64,000 nt of DNA from Sphaerolaimus hirsutus (Eukaryota > Nematoda > Chromadorea > Monhysterida > Sphaerolaimidae). This document shows, piece after piece, positions 1-10,984 of this stretch. The translations under genes were made by a program, and so were the position numbers. Within the stretch, counting starts at the first letter, position 1. Each line of letters starts with the position of its first letter. The notes under the pieces were generated by a model that had not been told where the DNA came from, ran no database searches, and worked only from the letters and a program-made list of their open reading frames with translations. Where the stretch lies: contig OZ038450.1 in NCBI GenBank assembly GCA_964036195.1, forward strand, positions 9,798,701 through 9,862,700, read 5' to 3'.

Positions 1-9
1 CTGTCTGAG

Positions 10-235
10 TTTTCATTTTGCAAGGGATTTTCCATGAATTTTGACACTTTCATGACATTTAACATTTTACACAGTCAAAAGTCATGCAAAATGCACTGCA
101 AAATGTCAACCGAGTTTCCATTTGGCAGGGCATTTTCCATGACTTTTGAGACTAAACCCTGTCGCATTGCGTCACTCAAGACGTTGCATTGTCTGCACAT
201 TATACAGCCAGACAGCGCCACCTGGAACCAATTGT
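10..235. repeat. GACATTTGACA-motif dispersed repeat, copy 1
   Basis: Degenerate iterations of TTTTACATGAC / TTTGACACTT / GACATTTGACA. The same motif block recurs near 26.19, 27.38, 48.76, 55.79, 56.05, 58.38 and 59.99 kb. Several copies end at ACAGGGTCTGG followed by GGCACC, which suggests one dispersed family with a defined edge. No coding potential. Confidence 0.6.
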
Positions 236-239
236 GCTA

Positions 240-405
240 GGGGGGGGGGGTAAAGTTGGGGTGCCCGGTCACATGCTTGATGCACATGCACATACACCTG
301 TTTTGCACATATGCCTGTTCCGCACATAGGCCCATTTTGCACACACATCAGTTTTGTGCGCAACAGGCTTATGTGCAAAATAGGCCTGGCCCACCCCCAT
401 CCTGG
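240..405. repeat. G-run and TTTTGCACATA hairpin
   Basis: A run of about 12 G is followed by TTTTGCACATA-type units. The arms at about 296-316 and 364-385 pair as an imperfect 21-bp inverted repeat. Positions 406-734 hold no gene or repeat I can name. Confidence 0.5.
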
Positions 406-734
406 GGGATCCTGAAAAAAATCCTGGTTACACCATCAAAATTACCTGAAGCCAGAGGAACGGATGTTTGTAAACGTCGAGTGCCAAATGATTTTCTTCC
501 TCTTTGCTCAATTGATCGTCCCAATAAACTTCGCTGCTCATCGTCACCATCATGATTTTCCCCTGTAGTATTAACTTGCCCCTGTAAAAAAATGAGTGAA
601 AGTAGGGTTAAAAAGGGGGTGGGTGTGCTTCAGCACAATTAAGCCTTCACTCAGCACACGTGTGAACCATATGCACTGCTTATCGGGTGTGGCACACACT
701 CGATAAATATATTTGCTGCGCCATGTCCCAATTG

Positions 735-850
735 CTGCAGCATTGCAGCCAACGCAAATTTCAGCCAAGGTTTAAAAAAAAATGGTTTTAATGGTTGGGT
801 TTAAAAAAAATAAAATGTTTTTAATTTTAAAAAAACCTCGGCCATCCCTA
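735..850. mobile_element. Right-end fragment of a CCATCCCTA-ended element
   Basis: A/T-rich tract ending GGCCATCCCTA at 850, matching the right end of the AAAAGCGC family (compare 1748 and 61536). No left end or target duplication is visible. Confidence 0.45.
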
Positions 851-869
851 GTCATAACACAGCTAACAT

Positions 870-2399
870 AGCATGCCTATGAAACCTTCCAAAAATGATT
901 CAGTCTACCTTACATGATTAAAAGCACACAGAAATGGGTACTACATAGGGATGGCCAGCGCTTTTTTTCAAGCACTTGTTTTTAAAAAAACGCCGCTTTG
1001 TTCATAAAAAAAGTGCTTGGGTACTACATAGGGATGGCCAGCGCTTTTTTTCAAGCACTTGTTTTTAAAAAAACGCTGCTTTGTTGATAAAAAAAGCGCA
1101 AGGGTCCCAGCGCTTTTAAAAAAGAGTGCTGGCAAAATTTTTTGTACCTATGCCTCAGGCATTTTGTATTTTTTTTGCACGCAAGCGCACAATTTCACAT
1201 GCACATTACCACTGGTGGTTGTTTTCATTATTTTTGTGTATTCTTAGCATCATTGCTTCTATTCCTGCATGCTTTCATATAATAAAAAGCTGTGATGAGT
1301 AATATAAAATATCCAGCCAATCACCAAGGTGCTTCCACATACTTCTACACTGGGAAACATCAGTCTCAATGTATTAGCCTTCTCTTATAAACTTATTTAA
1401 GCATTACTTCATCCCTAACTTCACTTGAACTCATGCCCATTTGACAAATAGCTAATTTGACAAATAATTTACACAGCAAGTCAACATAAAAAGTGGATTT
1501 TTTTGACATAAAACCCCACTCATAATGCTGTCCCATGGCTCTACAGCCATTCTATGGCTATATATCATAACAAGTACTGCCACTCGTAAGATATACCTGT
1601 TTATATTGACTTAGAACCATATTTGGGAGCTTTCTAGGAAATGTCTTGATATTTTTTTAAAAAAGCGAAAAAAGTGCATTTTTTTATTAAAAAAACTTAT
1701 TTTTTTTAAGAAGTGGGCCCGTAAAAAAACGCTTTTAATCCATCCCTAGACTACTACACCACCAAATTGGTTGTAAATGGCATGAAAAAAGCAACTGATG
1801 GATTGCTTGCATGAAAGTGCATGCTTGTGCGCAATTTCTTTGCATTCTACCTAGTGCATGGGTAAACTCAGCAGAGATGAAACAAGTCAGTGATTTGGCC
1901 CTTGGTTACAAATGACGTATGTTTTTTGCAAGGCCTTACGTTGGTTCGATCTTATCATCGCAGCACAGATTCACCCACCACCCAGAAAAAGTATGTATGA
2001 ATTTGGCACACGTCCAAATTCCTTGTGTTTCATACCAAAAATATAGACACATGATTTTTGTTTGCGTCACCGATAGTGGCCACGGAATGCGATTAAGTAA
2101 ACACAAGTTTCAACTAGTATGTGGGTCACCATTTGCGGTTGCTTAATTGGATTCTGCTGCGATTATCAGAGATACAAACAGAAATCATGTGTCTTTAAAC
2201 TTGTTTGCATCAAATGCAAGAAACTTGGCCATGTGCCAAGTTTAAGAATCCAAACTCGTACAAAAATCCCATAAAACAATGACTTCAAAAAGTCTGCCAA
2301 GTTTACCATAAATTTTTGCGAGCGATTTTTCAGTATGGGTGATTAAAAAAAATTCGGATTAAAAAAATTAATATTCAAAAAAATCGCTTGCCAACCCTA
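870..2399. mobile_element. Disrupted AAATCG-family element
   Basis: The stretches at 890-945 and 1749-1880 match the interior of the intact element at 40867-41562 (AAGCACACA...AAATGGGTACTACA, then GCATGAAAGTGC). The right end, ATCGCTTGCCAACCCTA, is at 2399. The left end is lost. It is interrupted by the element at 946-1748. The open frame at 1919-2146 is unlikely to be a gene. Confidence 0.5.
946..1748. mobile_element. hAT-type element, AAAAGCGC family
   Basis: Begins TAGGGATGGCCAGCGC and ends ATCCATCCCTA. The subterminal DNA is runs of AAAAAAGCGC-like motif. The interior carries the shared core also seen at 12.63, 42.39 (inverted), 48.34 and 54.92 kb. The left flank GTACTACA resembles the right flank CTACTACA after a 2-nt offset. 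The uninterrupted relative at 41328-41345 reads GGGTACTACACC, acting as an empty site. About 83 bp at the left end are duplicated in tandem (second start near 1029). Confidence 0.65.
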
Positions 2400-2426
2400 G
2401 GCACACCACAGGTTGATGATACTAAC

Positions 2427-2534
2427 CTTTTGCCCTTTTTGCCAGCCGAGGACTTTACAGGGGCTTTTTTGCAGCCACTTTTTTGCCTGCCTTCGCCTTA
2501 GCCACAGGTTTTCCTTTCTTCTGGGCCTCATTTT
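2427..2534 (-). CDS. Lysine/alanine-rich exon, probably frameshifted
   Basis: On the minus strand, acceptor AAAAG opens a frame rich in Lys and Ala (KKGKPVAKAKAGKKVAAKK) that ends at donor AAAG|GTTAGT. A run of six A forces a stop; one more A would let the frame continue as APVKSSAGKKGKR to the donor. This looks like a disordered basic tail, histone H1-like in composition only. It lies downstream of the gene A stop, so it belongs to another gene, a splice variant or a pseudogene. Confidence 0.4.
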
Positions 2535-2895
2535 CTTTTCAAATTTGGTTGGCCTTTGCCGTGCACTCGCTTGTACCCGGTACATAAGGGTCACTGCAAG
2601 TGATAGCACTTTGATGTATAAAGTTTCTACAAATATATGGTTGCCTGTCAGGCAACCTGAACCTGAACATGTGCGCACAGCAGGGGTATTCTACTTATTG
2701 AGCATTCAGGGGGGGGGGTGGGTGGATAGATAGCAAATCGCTCCAAGGGAGGGAGGGAAAGGAGGGAGCGAGCGATGGAGAGCTGGCATTTTGGAGGTTG
2801 GGGTATCTTTCAGGGGAAACCCAAAAATACCTTTACCACCCCTGCGCAAGGCCCAACGTTCCAATGCAAGTCAAACCTAAAACTACAAAATTGGA
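2535..2895. other. No gene seen; G-run and purine tract
   Basis: Contains a G-run near 2710, a GGGAGGGA-rich tract at 2740-2780 and otherwise unremarkable sequence. No splice-consistent exon. Confidence 0.5.
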
Positions 2896-3039
2896 TCAGT
2901 GCCAGTTGTGGGGTAGGTGGTCATCCAAGTCTGGGTTGTCGCTGCCTATGAAGATGGTGTTGGGCTGGTCGGTCTGGACGGTGGGCGTGGCATCACTGGA
3001 CGAGCTGCTAGTGGTGGCGTCGGCGCGCAGCTGGCGCAC
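2896..3039 (-). CDS. Gene A, last exon (Ser/Thr-rich, acidic C-terminus)
   Basis: Acceptor AATTCAG at 3040, then 48 codons in one open frame ending in TGA at 2896-2898. The peptide starts VRQLRADATTSSSSSDATPT and ends DNPDLDDHLPHNWH. It joins in phase 0 to the exon at 3258-3469. The Ser/Thr stretch and acidic tail suggest a disordered C-terminus. I do not recognise the protein. The DPDLDD-type ending resembles that of gene B. Confidence 0.6.
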   Translation of the reverse strand: MRQLRADATTSSSSSDATPTVQTDQPNTIFIGSDNPDLDDHLPHNWH

Positions 3040-3257
3040 CTGAATTATTTCAGGTTATGTATACGCATCCAGTTGACGTCACTAGTAAATATTGATGGCT
3101 GTGAGTAATATTTACCTGAGTGCCTGCCGGTCAAACTGGAGTGGGACGCGCGTGCCGCGGTGCTAGGGGCCAAGGTGGAAGTCGCGGTGGATCCTATAAT
3201 TTTGTGCATTGAGAGAAACATTTTTCAATGCACAAAAATATTGTATCAATATGATAC

Positions 3258-3469
3258 CTGCATGAAAACGGTGCTGCTGGCGGTGCGAGCAGCCACGAGC
3301 GCCCTGTGGCGGCGCTTCACCGAATCTGTATCAGAACTTTTGCTAGCAGCACTGGAATTGGAAGTGCACATGGTCAATAAATTGGCCCTGCGCTTCTGAA
3401 TGCATGAAATTTCGTGTTGGAACTGATTGCGAGTGTGTTCCAACCAAGACTCTAGCTCGGTATTGCCAT
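3258..3469 (-). CDS. Gene A, penultimate exon
   Basis: Flanked by acceptor CATCCACAG and donor ATGCAG|GTATCA. It is 212 nt: 2 nt completing a split codon plus 70 codons, so it exits in phase 0 and fits the next exon. Visible peptide: GNTELESWLEHTRNQFQHE, then IQKRRANLL, then a Ser-rich stretch and SVKRRHRALVAARTASS. The amphipathic start followed by basic residues suggests a short helix and a possible nuclear signal; no domain recognised. Confidence 0.65.
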
Positions 3470-3651
3470 CTGTGGATGAAAATGCAAATTGTGGATAGGA
3501 AATATTTTATTTGTGAAGAACTGAAATTTTATGAAGTCAAAAATTTTAATTTTTGCTAATCATAGTAGTTTTGATGCAAATAATTTCGTAATTCAATGAT
3601 TTTCACAATTGAAAACCACAAAACTTTTGAATTGATACCAGTAAAACAAAC

Positions 3652-3890
3652 TTATTATATCTTCCAGGATGTGGATTGGAATCATGCCCTTGGTAGCACC
3701 CGCACTTGCATTGGCAGCGCCCATATCGGCAGCGCACACTTTAGTGGCACCCAAATTGAATTTCGGAATGTTTGGGGTGACCTCCTCTGGCGCGTGTGCT
3801 GGCAGGGGGCGTTTGCAGGCCCTCAGGGGTGCTTCGCTGGCTAGTGTGGGTGGGGGCTCGCAACATGCGCTCGGCGTTTCTTTCACCATA
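3652..3890 (-). CDS. Gene A, upstream exon (Pro/Ala-rich)
   Basis: Acceptor AATTTTGCAG at 3891 and donor ATAA|GTTTGT at 3652. The exon is 239 nt: 1 nt, 79 codons, 1 nt, which fits the next exon exactly. Peptide begins MVKETPSACCEPPP and contains KFNLGATKVCAADMGAAN. The intron upstream of this acceptor holds the Ty3/gypsy element, whose integrase fragment stops about here, so further exons should lie beyond 8.7 kb. Confidence 0.6.
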
Positions 3891-3894
3891 CTGC

Positions 3895-4699
3895 AAAATT
3901 CTCAACTACGTCGTTAACAATTCCCGGCCAATTCGCAAAATTTAGAAGCAAGCCTAAAGTGTGATCGACGCCAGCATGCGACCCTAAATTGCCAGCATGT
4001 GCTGCTTGAAGCAGTGACTCACGCATGTGCTTTGATGCATATGGCTTCCAATCGCTTTTCATCCTATAGTAAAGAATTCCTCTATCTAACATCAAATGTG
4101 GTGGCAAATGATTTAATGTTGAAATTGCGACAATAGTTTGGTCTTGTCTGTTCAGCAAGCCAATCTACCATGAGTTTCAACTCCGTTGTAGGTTGCGCTG
4201 CAGCTGCTTGTACACAATCTACCAAATCTATAGCTTGTTGATAAGCGGGATCATATTTGCCACTATCCAAAGCTGACAATCGCGACAAAGAGTCAGCGAC
4301 CACATTTTCAGATCCGGGCAGAAACTGAAATTCGACATCTTGGGTGTGCATGAAAAGCAAGCAACGTGTAAGTTTACTTTTGTCAGACTTTGTAATCACC
4401 TTGTCGTACTGTGGAAAAGCCATGACCGGAGCTTGTGTCAAAGCGGCCTTTAATTTTTCAATACACAAACAATCAAAATCAGTCAACTCTAAAGGTGTAT
4501 GACCTTTCTTTGGAATATTTCCTTTCATGTGTAAAAACAGTGTGTGTGTCAAACGAAGCCAATCTTTGATGAATCCTTGGAAAAACGTGAATTGACCTAA
4601 TAGAGTACGCAACTCTTGTTTCATTTTTGGCTCTTGTTTCGTTTTCGGTTCTGGCTGTGCTAAAATTGCTTCGAGTTTGGAAAATCGAGGAAGCAAGCC
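3895..4699 (-). pseudogene. RNase H / integrase remnant
   Basis: Contains QFTFFQGFIKDW and the tether end, a shortened RNase H with MAFPQYDKVITKSDKSK and FLPGSENVVADSLSRL, then the integrase H2C2 start HAGNLGSHAGVDHTLGLL. The sequence stops before the zinc cysteines, and no catalytic DDE core is present. Confidence 0.75.
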
Positions 4700-5847
4700 A
4701 TTGTCATTGACCGTGAACCCTAAAAATTCCAAACTGTCCCGGAAAATCTTACATTGCGAGGGTTTCATTTTAAAATTCGCCCATCTAATGCAGCAAAATA
4801 ACTTGAATAAATGCGCCAAATGCTGTTCGGGGTCTGAAGACACTACAATGATGTCGTCAATGTAACACCAACAAAACGGTTGATTTGGCGCAACATCAGA
4901 ACAGGATACATCATGCAATCCTAAAAGCATGGTATCCATCATCCGTTGGAAAACTGCTCCAGCATTCATTTATCCAAAAACGAGCCTCAAAAAGCACCAT
5001 TGACCTTGGCTACAAACCAAACTGCACATATCCCTGGTCGCCTCATCAGCCAGCTGGATATTGTGGTAGCCCAAATGGATGTCAAATGTGCTAAAAATAT
5101 TTTGTCCACCTAACTCTTGCAAAATGTTTGCAATTCTTGGCAATGGATAACAATCTTGAATTGTTTTCTTATTCAAGCTGGTCAAATCAAGACACATCTG
5201 AAAGTTTCCATCTTGTTTCAAAGCCAAAACAAGTGGAAAACATTAGAGCGTTTGATAATTCCTTTATCTTGTAAGTCACGGACCATTTGTTGCACAAACA
5301 ATCTCTTAGCTGGCGTTTCATAGCGTTTAGCCAGTTTCATTGGCTGTGTGCCAGGCTCTAAGTCGATCTTGAACTTTAGAATGTCAGTGCAACCAATGTC
5401 CATCTCACTGTGGGACCATAAATCAGAAAATTGATAAACTAATTCTTTCAATTTCTCTTGAAGGTGTTCTGGCTGTTTTTCAATCCCCAATTTCGACAAA
5501 TTTTGCTATGCTTCTTCTCCACGTTCTTTGTCAAGGGGAAAGTCGTGACTCAGAACACCGGGTGGAGGCAGTTTTTTGACCTGAAATGCAGCAAAACTTC
5601 TTGTGGGTTGAAAAACTGCCAATAAGGGTTCGAATTGACCAATTTGTGAATTTTTTGGCACCTGGATTATTTCCGCTGTTTCATTAACGACTGTCAACTT
5701 GACACTTCCCACCTCCAAAATCGAGGGTAAATCGAGTTTTGACACTACGGCAGAGTCGTCTAATTTAGTGTCCAGATTTGTAACATCACAAATGTATGCA
5801 GTGGCATTCATGTCTGGTACGAATGCAGCCCTATTGACAGAAGCCAA
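4700..5847 (-). pseudogene. Reverse transcriptase region
   Basis: Visible motifs: RDLQDKGII before the palm, CLDLTSLNKKTIQDCYPLP, FSTFDIHLGYHNIQL (motif A, catalytic Asp) near 5044-5085, then CYIDDIIVVSS (motif C, YIDD) near 4840-4870. These copy RNA to DNA in active elements. At least three breaks (near 5500, 5220 and 4970) interrupt the frame, so it is inactive. Confidence 0.85.
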
Positions 5848-5880
5848 AATTTGTCTAGACGAATGAGGTGGAATGGTGAC

Positions 5881-7176
5881 TCATTTGCGTGCATGCAAAC
5901 TAGCATTAGTCTTGAGTGACAAATTCAAATTGGATGGTTTTGCATTCAAATATGCTGGTAGAGGGTGCTTGACCGGCAGTTTAGCTGCATCAACAGCAGG
6001 TATCCACTCAATTGTGTCGGGCACCAATTGACCTTTGCAAGCAGCACAATTTTGTTCCAAAAAAATGGCAATCAAACGGTGAGTGTCTAATGTGGCTAAC
6101 AAGTCAGTGCCGATCAAAAACTGTTGCATTTCTCACTTTTCTGTCATTGACAACCAAAACCGCCATGTCGGCCATGTATTGCCGACCGTAGGGTTCAAAC
6201 AATATATCGTATTGAATATCAAATATCGGATATTGACCATTTTTTAATATTGAATATCGAATATCGATATCGAAAATTTTGAAAAAATATCGAATATCAA
6301 ATATTGATATCAAAAATTTTGAAAATATTGAATATCGATATTGAATATCGACCATTTTTTCGATATATCGAACCTGTATTGTGTCCCCAAATTTACTTTT
6401 CATTTTCATTTTGAGATGTTTATGGTTGATCTTATAGCATATAGGTATTTGATGAGTAAAAGTACAGTATTTAAAATGTCAGTGTTGTTGGAGTGCTAAA
6501 TTTGAAGCCAGAAAATGCTGATATACTTTTTTTGCAACATGCCCTTAAGCAATTAGGTTAGGATGAACTGTAATATCTACCAATTGTTATTTGTCTGATA
6601 CACTTTGATTCATCATGTTTTTCTTCTATTTTCTACCATCGAGTGATGTAAAGCTTGTTAAAATCACTGGCACCATTCAAATTTCAGTAGAGATGATTAA
6701 ACATGTGTGCAACCACATGAAGATACAATATGCCACTTGAAATATGCCTTGCTATACCAAAAGCATATCACAATATAGAATATCAAAAATATTGAATATC
6801 AAACATTTTTCAATATCAAATATCGAATATTGATATTGAGGTTCCATATCGTATCAATATCGAATATCGAGTTTCAGAAAAACATATCGAATATCGATAT
6901 CGAAAAGTCATATCGTTTGAACCCTAGCCAACCGTCTAACTGCGATGTGTGAAAAATGCGAACCGGGTATCAAGCAAGGTGACTGGCATCGACTTTGCCA
7001 CCTACAGTCTCCAAATAATCATTTTGGACAAATTGAAATTTTTTCATTTCAGTTTCCGTGTCGAGGCCGGCTTGGGCCCAAATAGAAATCAACAAAGTCA
7101 TCAGGCAAACACTAGTTGAACTGCCCGAATCCAAAAGCGCCGAAATATCGACATTGTGAATCGAAACAGTTGTCAT
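5881..7176 (-). pseudogene. Retropepsin (protease) region, split by an insertion
   Basis: The catalytic motif ALLDSGSST lies near 7115-7140. The C-terminal part VVNDRKVRNA and FLIGTDLLATLD lies at about 6080-6165. Both are typical of gypsy aspartic proteases, which cleave the polyprotein. The element at 6189-6926 separates the two halves. Confidence 0.75.
6189..6926. mobile_element. hAT-type element, ATATCG family
   Basis: Starts TAGGGTTCAAACAATAT and ends CATATCGTTTGAACCCTA. Flanked by GCCGACCG (6181-6188) and GCCAACCG (6927-6934), an 8-bp duplication with one mismatch. Both subterminal zones are arrays of ATATCGAATATCG. The interior, about 6410-6760, is unique and non-coding. It inserted into the retrotransposon protease, so it is younger. 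Confidence 0.85.
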
Positions 7177-7194
7177 GGGTACATTTGGGTCGAC

Positions 7195-8674
7195 TCATTT
7201 TGCACGATCAAAATTAATGTGTTCACACTGACTCAGAGCAACATTGGTCAAGTGGAAGCTTTGAAAACAAACACAATTAGTCAAAGCGGGATTGATAGTG
7301 TTCACGTGTTGCTGCCAAAATGTGTCTATGACATTGGACTTAGTCATTTCAAGACCAACATTTTCGCGTGCAGCTTTGGCTTTTTGTGCTGGTGGACCCG
7401 TTTTGCGCTTTGTTGTCATTAGGCTTCCTAAGAGCTAAATCGGGGCGATATGCCGGCAAATCAGGGTTGAAAAACCTACGATCTGGTGAATGTGGATTGG
7501 GAATGGATGCCCTTTCCAATGACACTTTTCTTTGGCACTGGAATTTGTGTTGGCATCCCTAGTTTGCATGCCAGCATTTCCAGAATGCTTGTTCTTGGTG
7601 CCGTTTTGTCATTACAGCCAAAATTTCATTTGCAATTCCCATTATTCGCATTGTTATTTTTCCCGTTGTTCTTATTTTTGTTTGCACGCATGTATTATGC
7701 ATGCATATTATGTGTGCATGACATGTATGTGTTGAGTTCGCCCACAATTTCATGCAGAGACTTGGTTCCAGCGTCCACTTGCTGATGCAATGGCAACAAC
7801 ATCCACTCCCCCCAAGGGATGGACAAATCAAAAAGAATCCAATAATTTGTGACCAATAATTTGCAAACGTTGCTCCTGCGTACCTTTACTCATGACACAT
7901 TCAGGGTATAATTGAGCCAAACGCATGCAGAACATCATGACAGACTCGTCACTAAATTGACGAGCCCTGCACCATATACCATATGCTTTACCAAAAACCC
8001 AATAAAATATCCCGCTACACCGGCAGCAGCGACAGGCAGAGTCGCGCTATTTGGCAATGAACCAACTAAAAGGTTCTGTTGGTGCGCCATTGGCGCCGAA
8101 ACAAAACCAGGAGCTGGTGCCATTGGCACCCTTGCATCAAAATGAGTGCCAGGCAAAACAGTTTGGGATGGCGCCATTGACACCCTACTAGACATGGCCG
8201 GCAGAACCATTGGAACCGCCACAGATGAAATCGAGGATGCCATTGGCTTTTCAAGCTGCTGAAATTTTTGCTTGTTTCGTTTCTCCATCCATCTAAAATT
8301 GACAAAATTATGTGCAAATTCGCATCCGAATGCATCATACGCTGCACTTCGGATTCCGCAACCGTTTGTGAATTGACAGTAGGCGGCAAATTCAAATGCA
8401 CATTGCACTGAGCCAAAAGTTCGCTACAAGGACCTACGATTCTGTCAATTTCACGCAAATCAGCTTCTGAACTATTATGCGCACTGCCCGAAGGCTCATA
8501 CTGTGCACCGTTTTGGGAATTGGGAATGAAATCAAAATCGTTATTCATTTCATTGGGTGTTAAACTCGTGTTTTGTTGTGGGTGGAACCCTGAAACTTCA
8601 TGAACATTTCCACCCGCTCCCCCGTTTTGTGCCGTCAAGTGCGGTTCAGAAAACGACTGAGTAGCAGCTGGCAA
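7195..8674 (-). pseudogene. gag-like region of the Ty3/gypsy element
   Basis: The longest frame starts at 8674 (MPAATQSFSEPHL) and runs about 200 codons in Gln/Asn/Ser-rich sequence with RIVGPCSELLAQCN and ILSILDGWRNE. It then shifts to an Ala/Pro/Val-rich frame down to 7935, with further fragments to 7195. No intact CCHC zinc knuckle is visible. Assignment rests on position upstream of protease. Confidence 0.5.
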
Positions 8675-8969
8675 TGTGCCAGTTTTCCTACATTTGGAAT
8701 GTAATAGGTGTTACAGGTGTTGCAATAGGGGCCAAGCTGTTACATTCCCGCTTGCATCAACAAAACCTAACTCTAAAGCTCGCTCACGTGACACAAATTT
8801 CCCATGTTTGTCAAAAAACATTGGCATTTTGGGTAAACTCCAGTAAAAATACTGAAATCATGAAGCGAAAACGTAAAATATGCCTCAATAACCCACAAAA
8901 TAGGTCAAACTACACTGCCAAAACAATTTGGCCACCTGCCAAGTGGAACAAAAGAAGTGGTAAAATAAC

Positions 8970-9203
8970 TCACTTTCCACGGTGGGCAACGTTGCAGGAA
9001 CCGGCGCGGAGTTGTTGGGACATCTTGACTGGTGTTGATTGAGTGTCGGGTTGACTAGAATGCGAATTGAGCTGGAATTGGGCACGTCCGGCGACAGCAA
9101 GGCTTTTTTCGAAATGACGCGTCGGCGGCATACAGAAGTCATCGCAGTCGTACCGGCTGGAAAATGGTCGATGATGCAGATCGGCGGACGGCGTGCTTGC
9201 CAT
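8970..9203 (-). CDS. Coding-like GC-rich block with a donor site
   Basis: Two overlapping minus-strand frames are open here. One starts MASTPSADLHHRPFSS; both reach donor GGAAA|GTGAGT at about 8968. It could be an upstream exon of gene A or leader sequence of the retrotransposon. I cannot choose a frame and do not recognise the product. Confidence 0.3.
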   Translation of the reverse strand: MASTPSADLHHRPFSSRYDCDDFCMPPTRHFEKSLAVAGRAQFQLNSHSSQPDTQSTPVKMSQQLRAGSCNVAHRGK

Positions 9204-10066
9204 GTGAAACTAAACGTACGTACATCGGGAAACATTGCCGACGTTGCTGGGGGGGGGATCAGCCAAGGCACAATTCTCTTGGAGGGCTGATATTTATGTA
9301 TGCAGGGGGGTCGAGACATTCATAAGAAGTCTAGTCACACAGGACTTGATCGTGGATGTGTGTAGGAGCGTCGTGAAGGGCAAACGAAGTAGATCGAGTG
9401 GTGAATTCATGTAGTTGAGCCAGCGGGCCGAGTCGACAAGTAGTCTACTCGGCCCAATTATCATATATTGCACCCATGCATATTTACATCAGCCTAATGA
9501 TCCAGAAAATTTACCCTAATACAATATTTAAACAATACAATACAATATTTACTACTAAAATATTTAATAAATATTTACTCGTTGCTGTGGTTATCAGAAT
9601 CTGAAAATGATAATTATCGTAAACATGCCAAGCACACAAACACATAAATACTGACATCGTTCATATAGAAATGGGTGTCACACGGAGGCTACACAAAGCC
9701 CACGGATTGACATCAGAAACCATAAAATAGCTAGAACAACAGAGTGAAAACTTCGTCTTTATGGTATTTTTGGCAGTTCCCACAAAATGCTAAGATTCTT
9801 TCAAACAATAATGACTAACAAATGATCAATCCATACATACGCCAGCGCAGAGAAACTGGCATGCTCAAGCGATTTTGCAGATCTATTTGGCAGAGGACAA
9901 ACAAATGTGCAGCAAATAAAGTAACGAAAAATCATAAACGAAAGTCCTCACCAGCAATAAACGAAGCGAAAATCAACAAATACGTATCGAACTAGGAATG
10001 TAAATAACGTTTGAAAAACGATGGCCAGCCCTATATCGAGCCCACAGAAATATTTAGTATGATATG
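9204..10066. other. No gene seen; one perfect 9-bp stem
   Basis: AT-rich sequence. GGGCCGAGT at 9425-9433 and its complement ACTCGGCCC at 9447-9455 form a short hairpin. No exon or bounded repeat. Confidence 0.5.
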
Positions 10067-10235
10067 CAGGGACGTAGCCGGGATTTTTGAGCGGGGGGGG
10101 GGCGCATTGTATAAAGGGGCCCGGCGAACGGGGGGATGTAGGCGCCAATAATCGGTCCCAACATCACGATTCCGGGAATATTCCTGCCATCGCCCAGGAG
10201 AGGAGGGGGCCCCCACGCCCCTGGCTACGTCGTTG
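10067..10235. mobile_element. hAT-type MITE, CAGGGACGTA family
   Basis: Left end CAGGGACGTAGCCGGGAT; right end CCCTGGCTACGTCGTTG. Flanks ATGATATG and GTGATATG agree at 7 of 8 positions. At 169 bp with G/C runs and no coding sequence, it is non-autonomous. Confidence 0.75.
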
Positions 10236-10460
10236 GTGATATGTAAATATAATCACAAATCACAATTATCGATAAATTGCCGACACACAATACCAAACAT
10301 AAGCAATTAAAAAACGCCGTGAAACAGATACATAAATGCATCAATCATAAATACAAACCAAGTCAAAAACGAGGAGTATCGGCCAATGATAAATAAGTTG
10401 CCCTGTTGGCTGGGCGAGGAAAATAATCCTGTTCACCTTTATTCTGAAAAATATCCCTTA
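10236..10460. other. No feature seen
   Basis: AT-rich spacer between two short elements of the same family. Confidence 0.5.
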
Positions 10461-10629
10461 CAGGGCCGTATCCAGGGGGGCGGAGGGGGGGGCTGCAACC
10501 CCCCCCCCCTTTCCGGGGTCAAATCGGATAAACACCAGGAAATACTTTTGGGATCAAATTCCGCTGTCGCTGTATATGTACATAAAATACAAAACCCCCG
10601 CCCCGCTCAAAGAACTGGATACGCCCCTG
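10461..10629. mobile_element. hAT-type MITE, CAGGGACGTA family, second copy
   Basis: Left end CAGGGCCGTATCCAGG; right end CTGGATACGCCCCTG. Flanks ATCCCTTA and ATCCTTTA agree at 7 of 8 positions. It is 169 bp, the same length as the copy at 10067. Confidence 0.8.
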
Positions 10630-10984
10630 ATCCTTTATAATCGCACCTTGGCATCAATAGCGGGCACAATGTACCAAATAATTCCGAGAAATGAAAAAAA
10701 CTCCCTCGAGTAACTCGTCAGGCGTTATTTTGTCGATTAAAGGTAACACAGAATGCTCATGAAAGGATTAAATACGAAACGAAATGAAAGACGGCAGCGA
10801 GCAAATAAAACCGGTGCTTTCCACGACGATGCCAATATCTCATCTTCGATGTCCAAATTGTTGCGCCACAATTGCGTACTGACAATTACAAATAATTAAA
10901 CATGCTTAGCTATCAAGTAGCGGGATAATGCCATCGCGCATCGAAAAGCGCTCGAAACGCGGGAAAAGTTTTGATACCGCATAC
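10630..10984. other. No feature seen
   Basis: Unremarkable AT-rich sequence; no exon with splice sites and no repeat edge. Confidence 0.5.

Larger units (their letters stand above)
3895..8700 (-). mobile_element. Decayed Ty3/gypsy retrotransposon
   Basis: Minus-strand remnants in the order gag, protease, reverse transcriptase, RNase H and integrase zinc region, the order of Ty3/gypsy (Metaviridae). Frames are broken by stops and shifts, RNase H appears internally deleted, integrase is cut after its zinc-binding region, and no long terminal repeats are recognisable. A hAT-type element splits the protease. It lies in an intron upstream of the gene A exon at 3652-3890 or in its 5' flank. Confidence 0.85.

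Noticed and set aside
1919..2146. 75-codon open frame as a gene
   Set aside because: It lies in decayed transposon sequence with no splice or start context.
3116..3193. Extra gene A exon between acceptor ATTATAG and donor CTCAG|GTAAAT
   Set aside because: In the phase required by its neighbours it contains a stop, while skipping it joins 3258 to 3039 in phase.
3895..8700. Possibility that the gypsy element is intact and active
   Set aside because: Multiple stops and shifts, a deleted RNase H, missing integrase core, no visible long terminal repeats and an insertion in protease.
9425..9455. Stem GGGCCGAGT/ACTCGGCCC as a terminator or tRNA arm
   Set aside because: No T-run, cloverleaf or nearby gene; too short to interpret.
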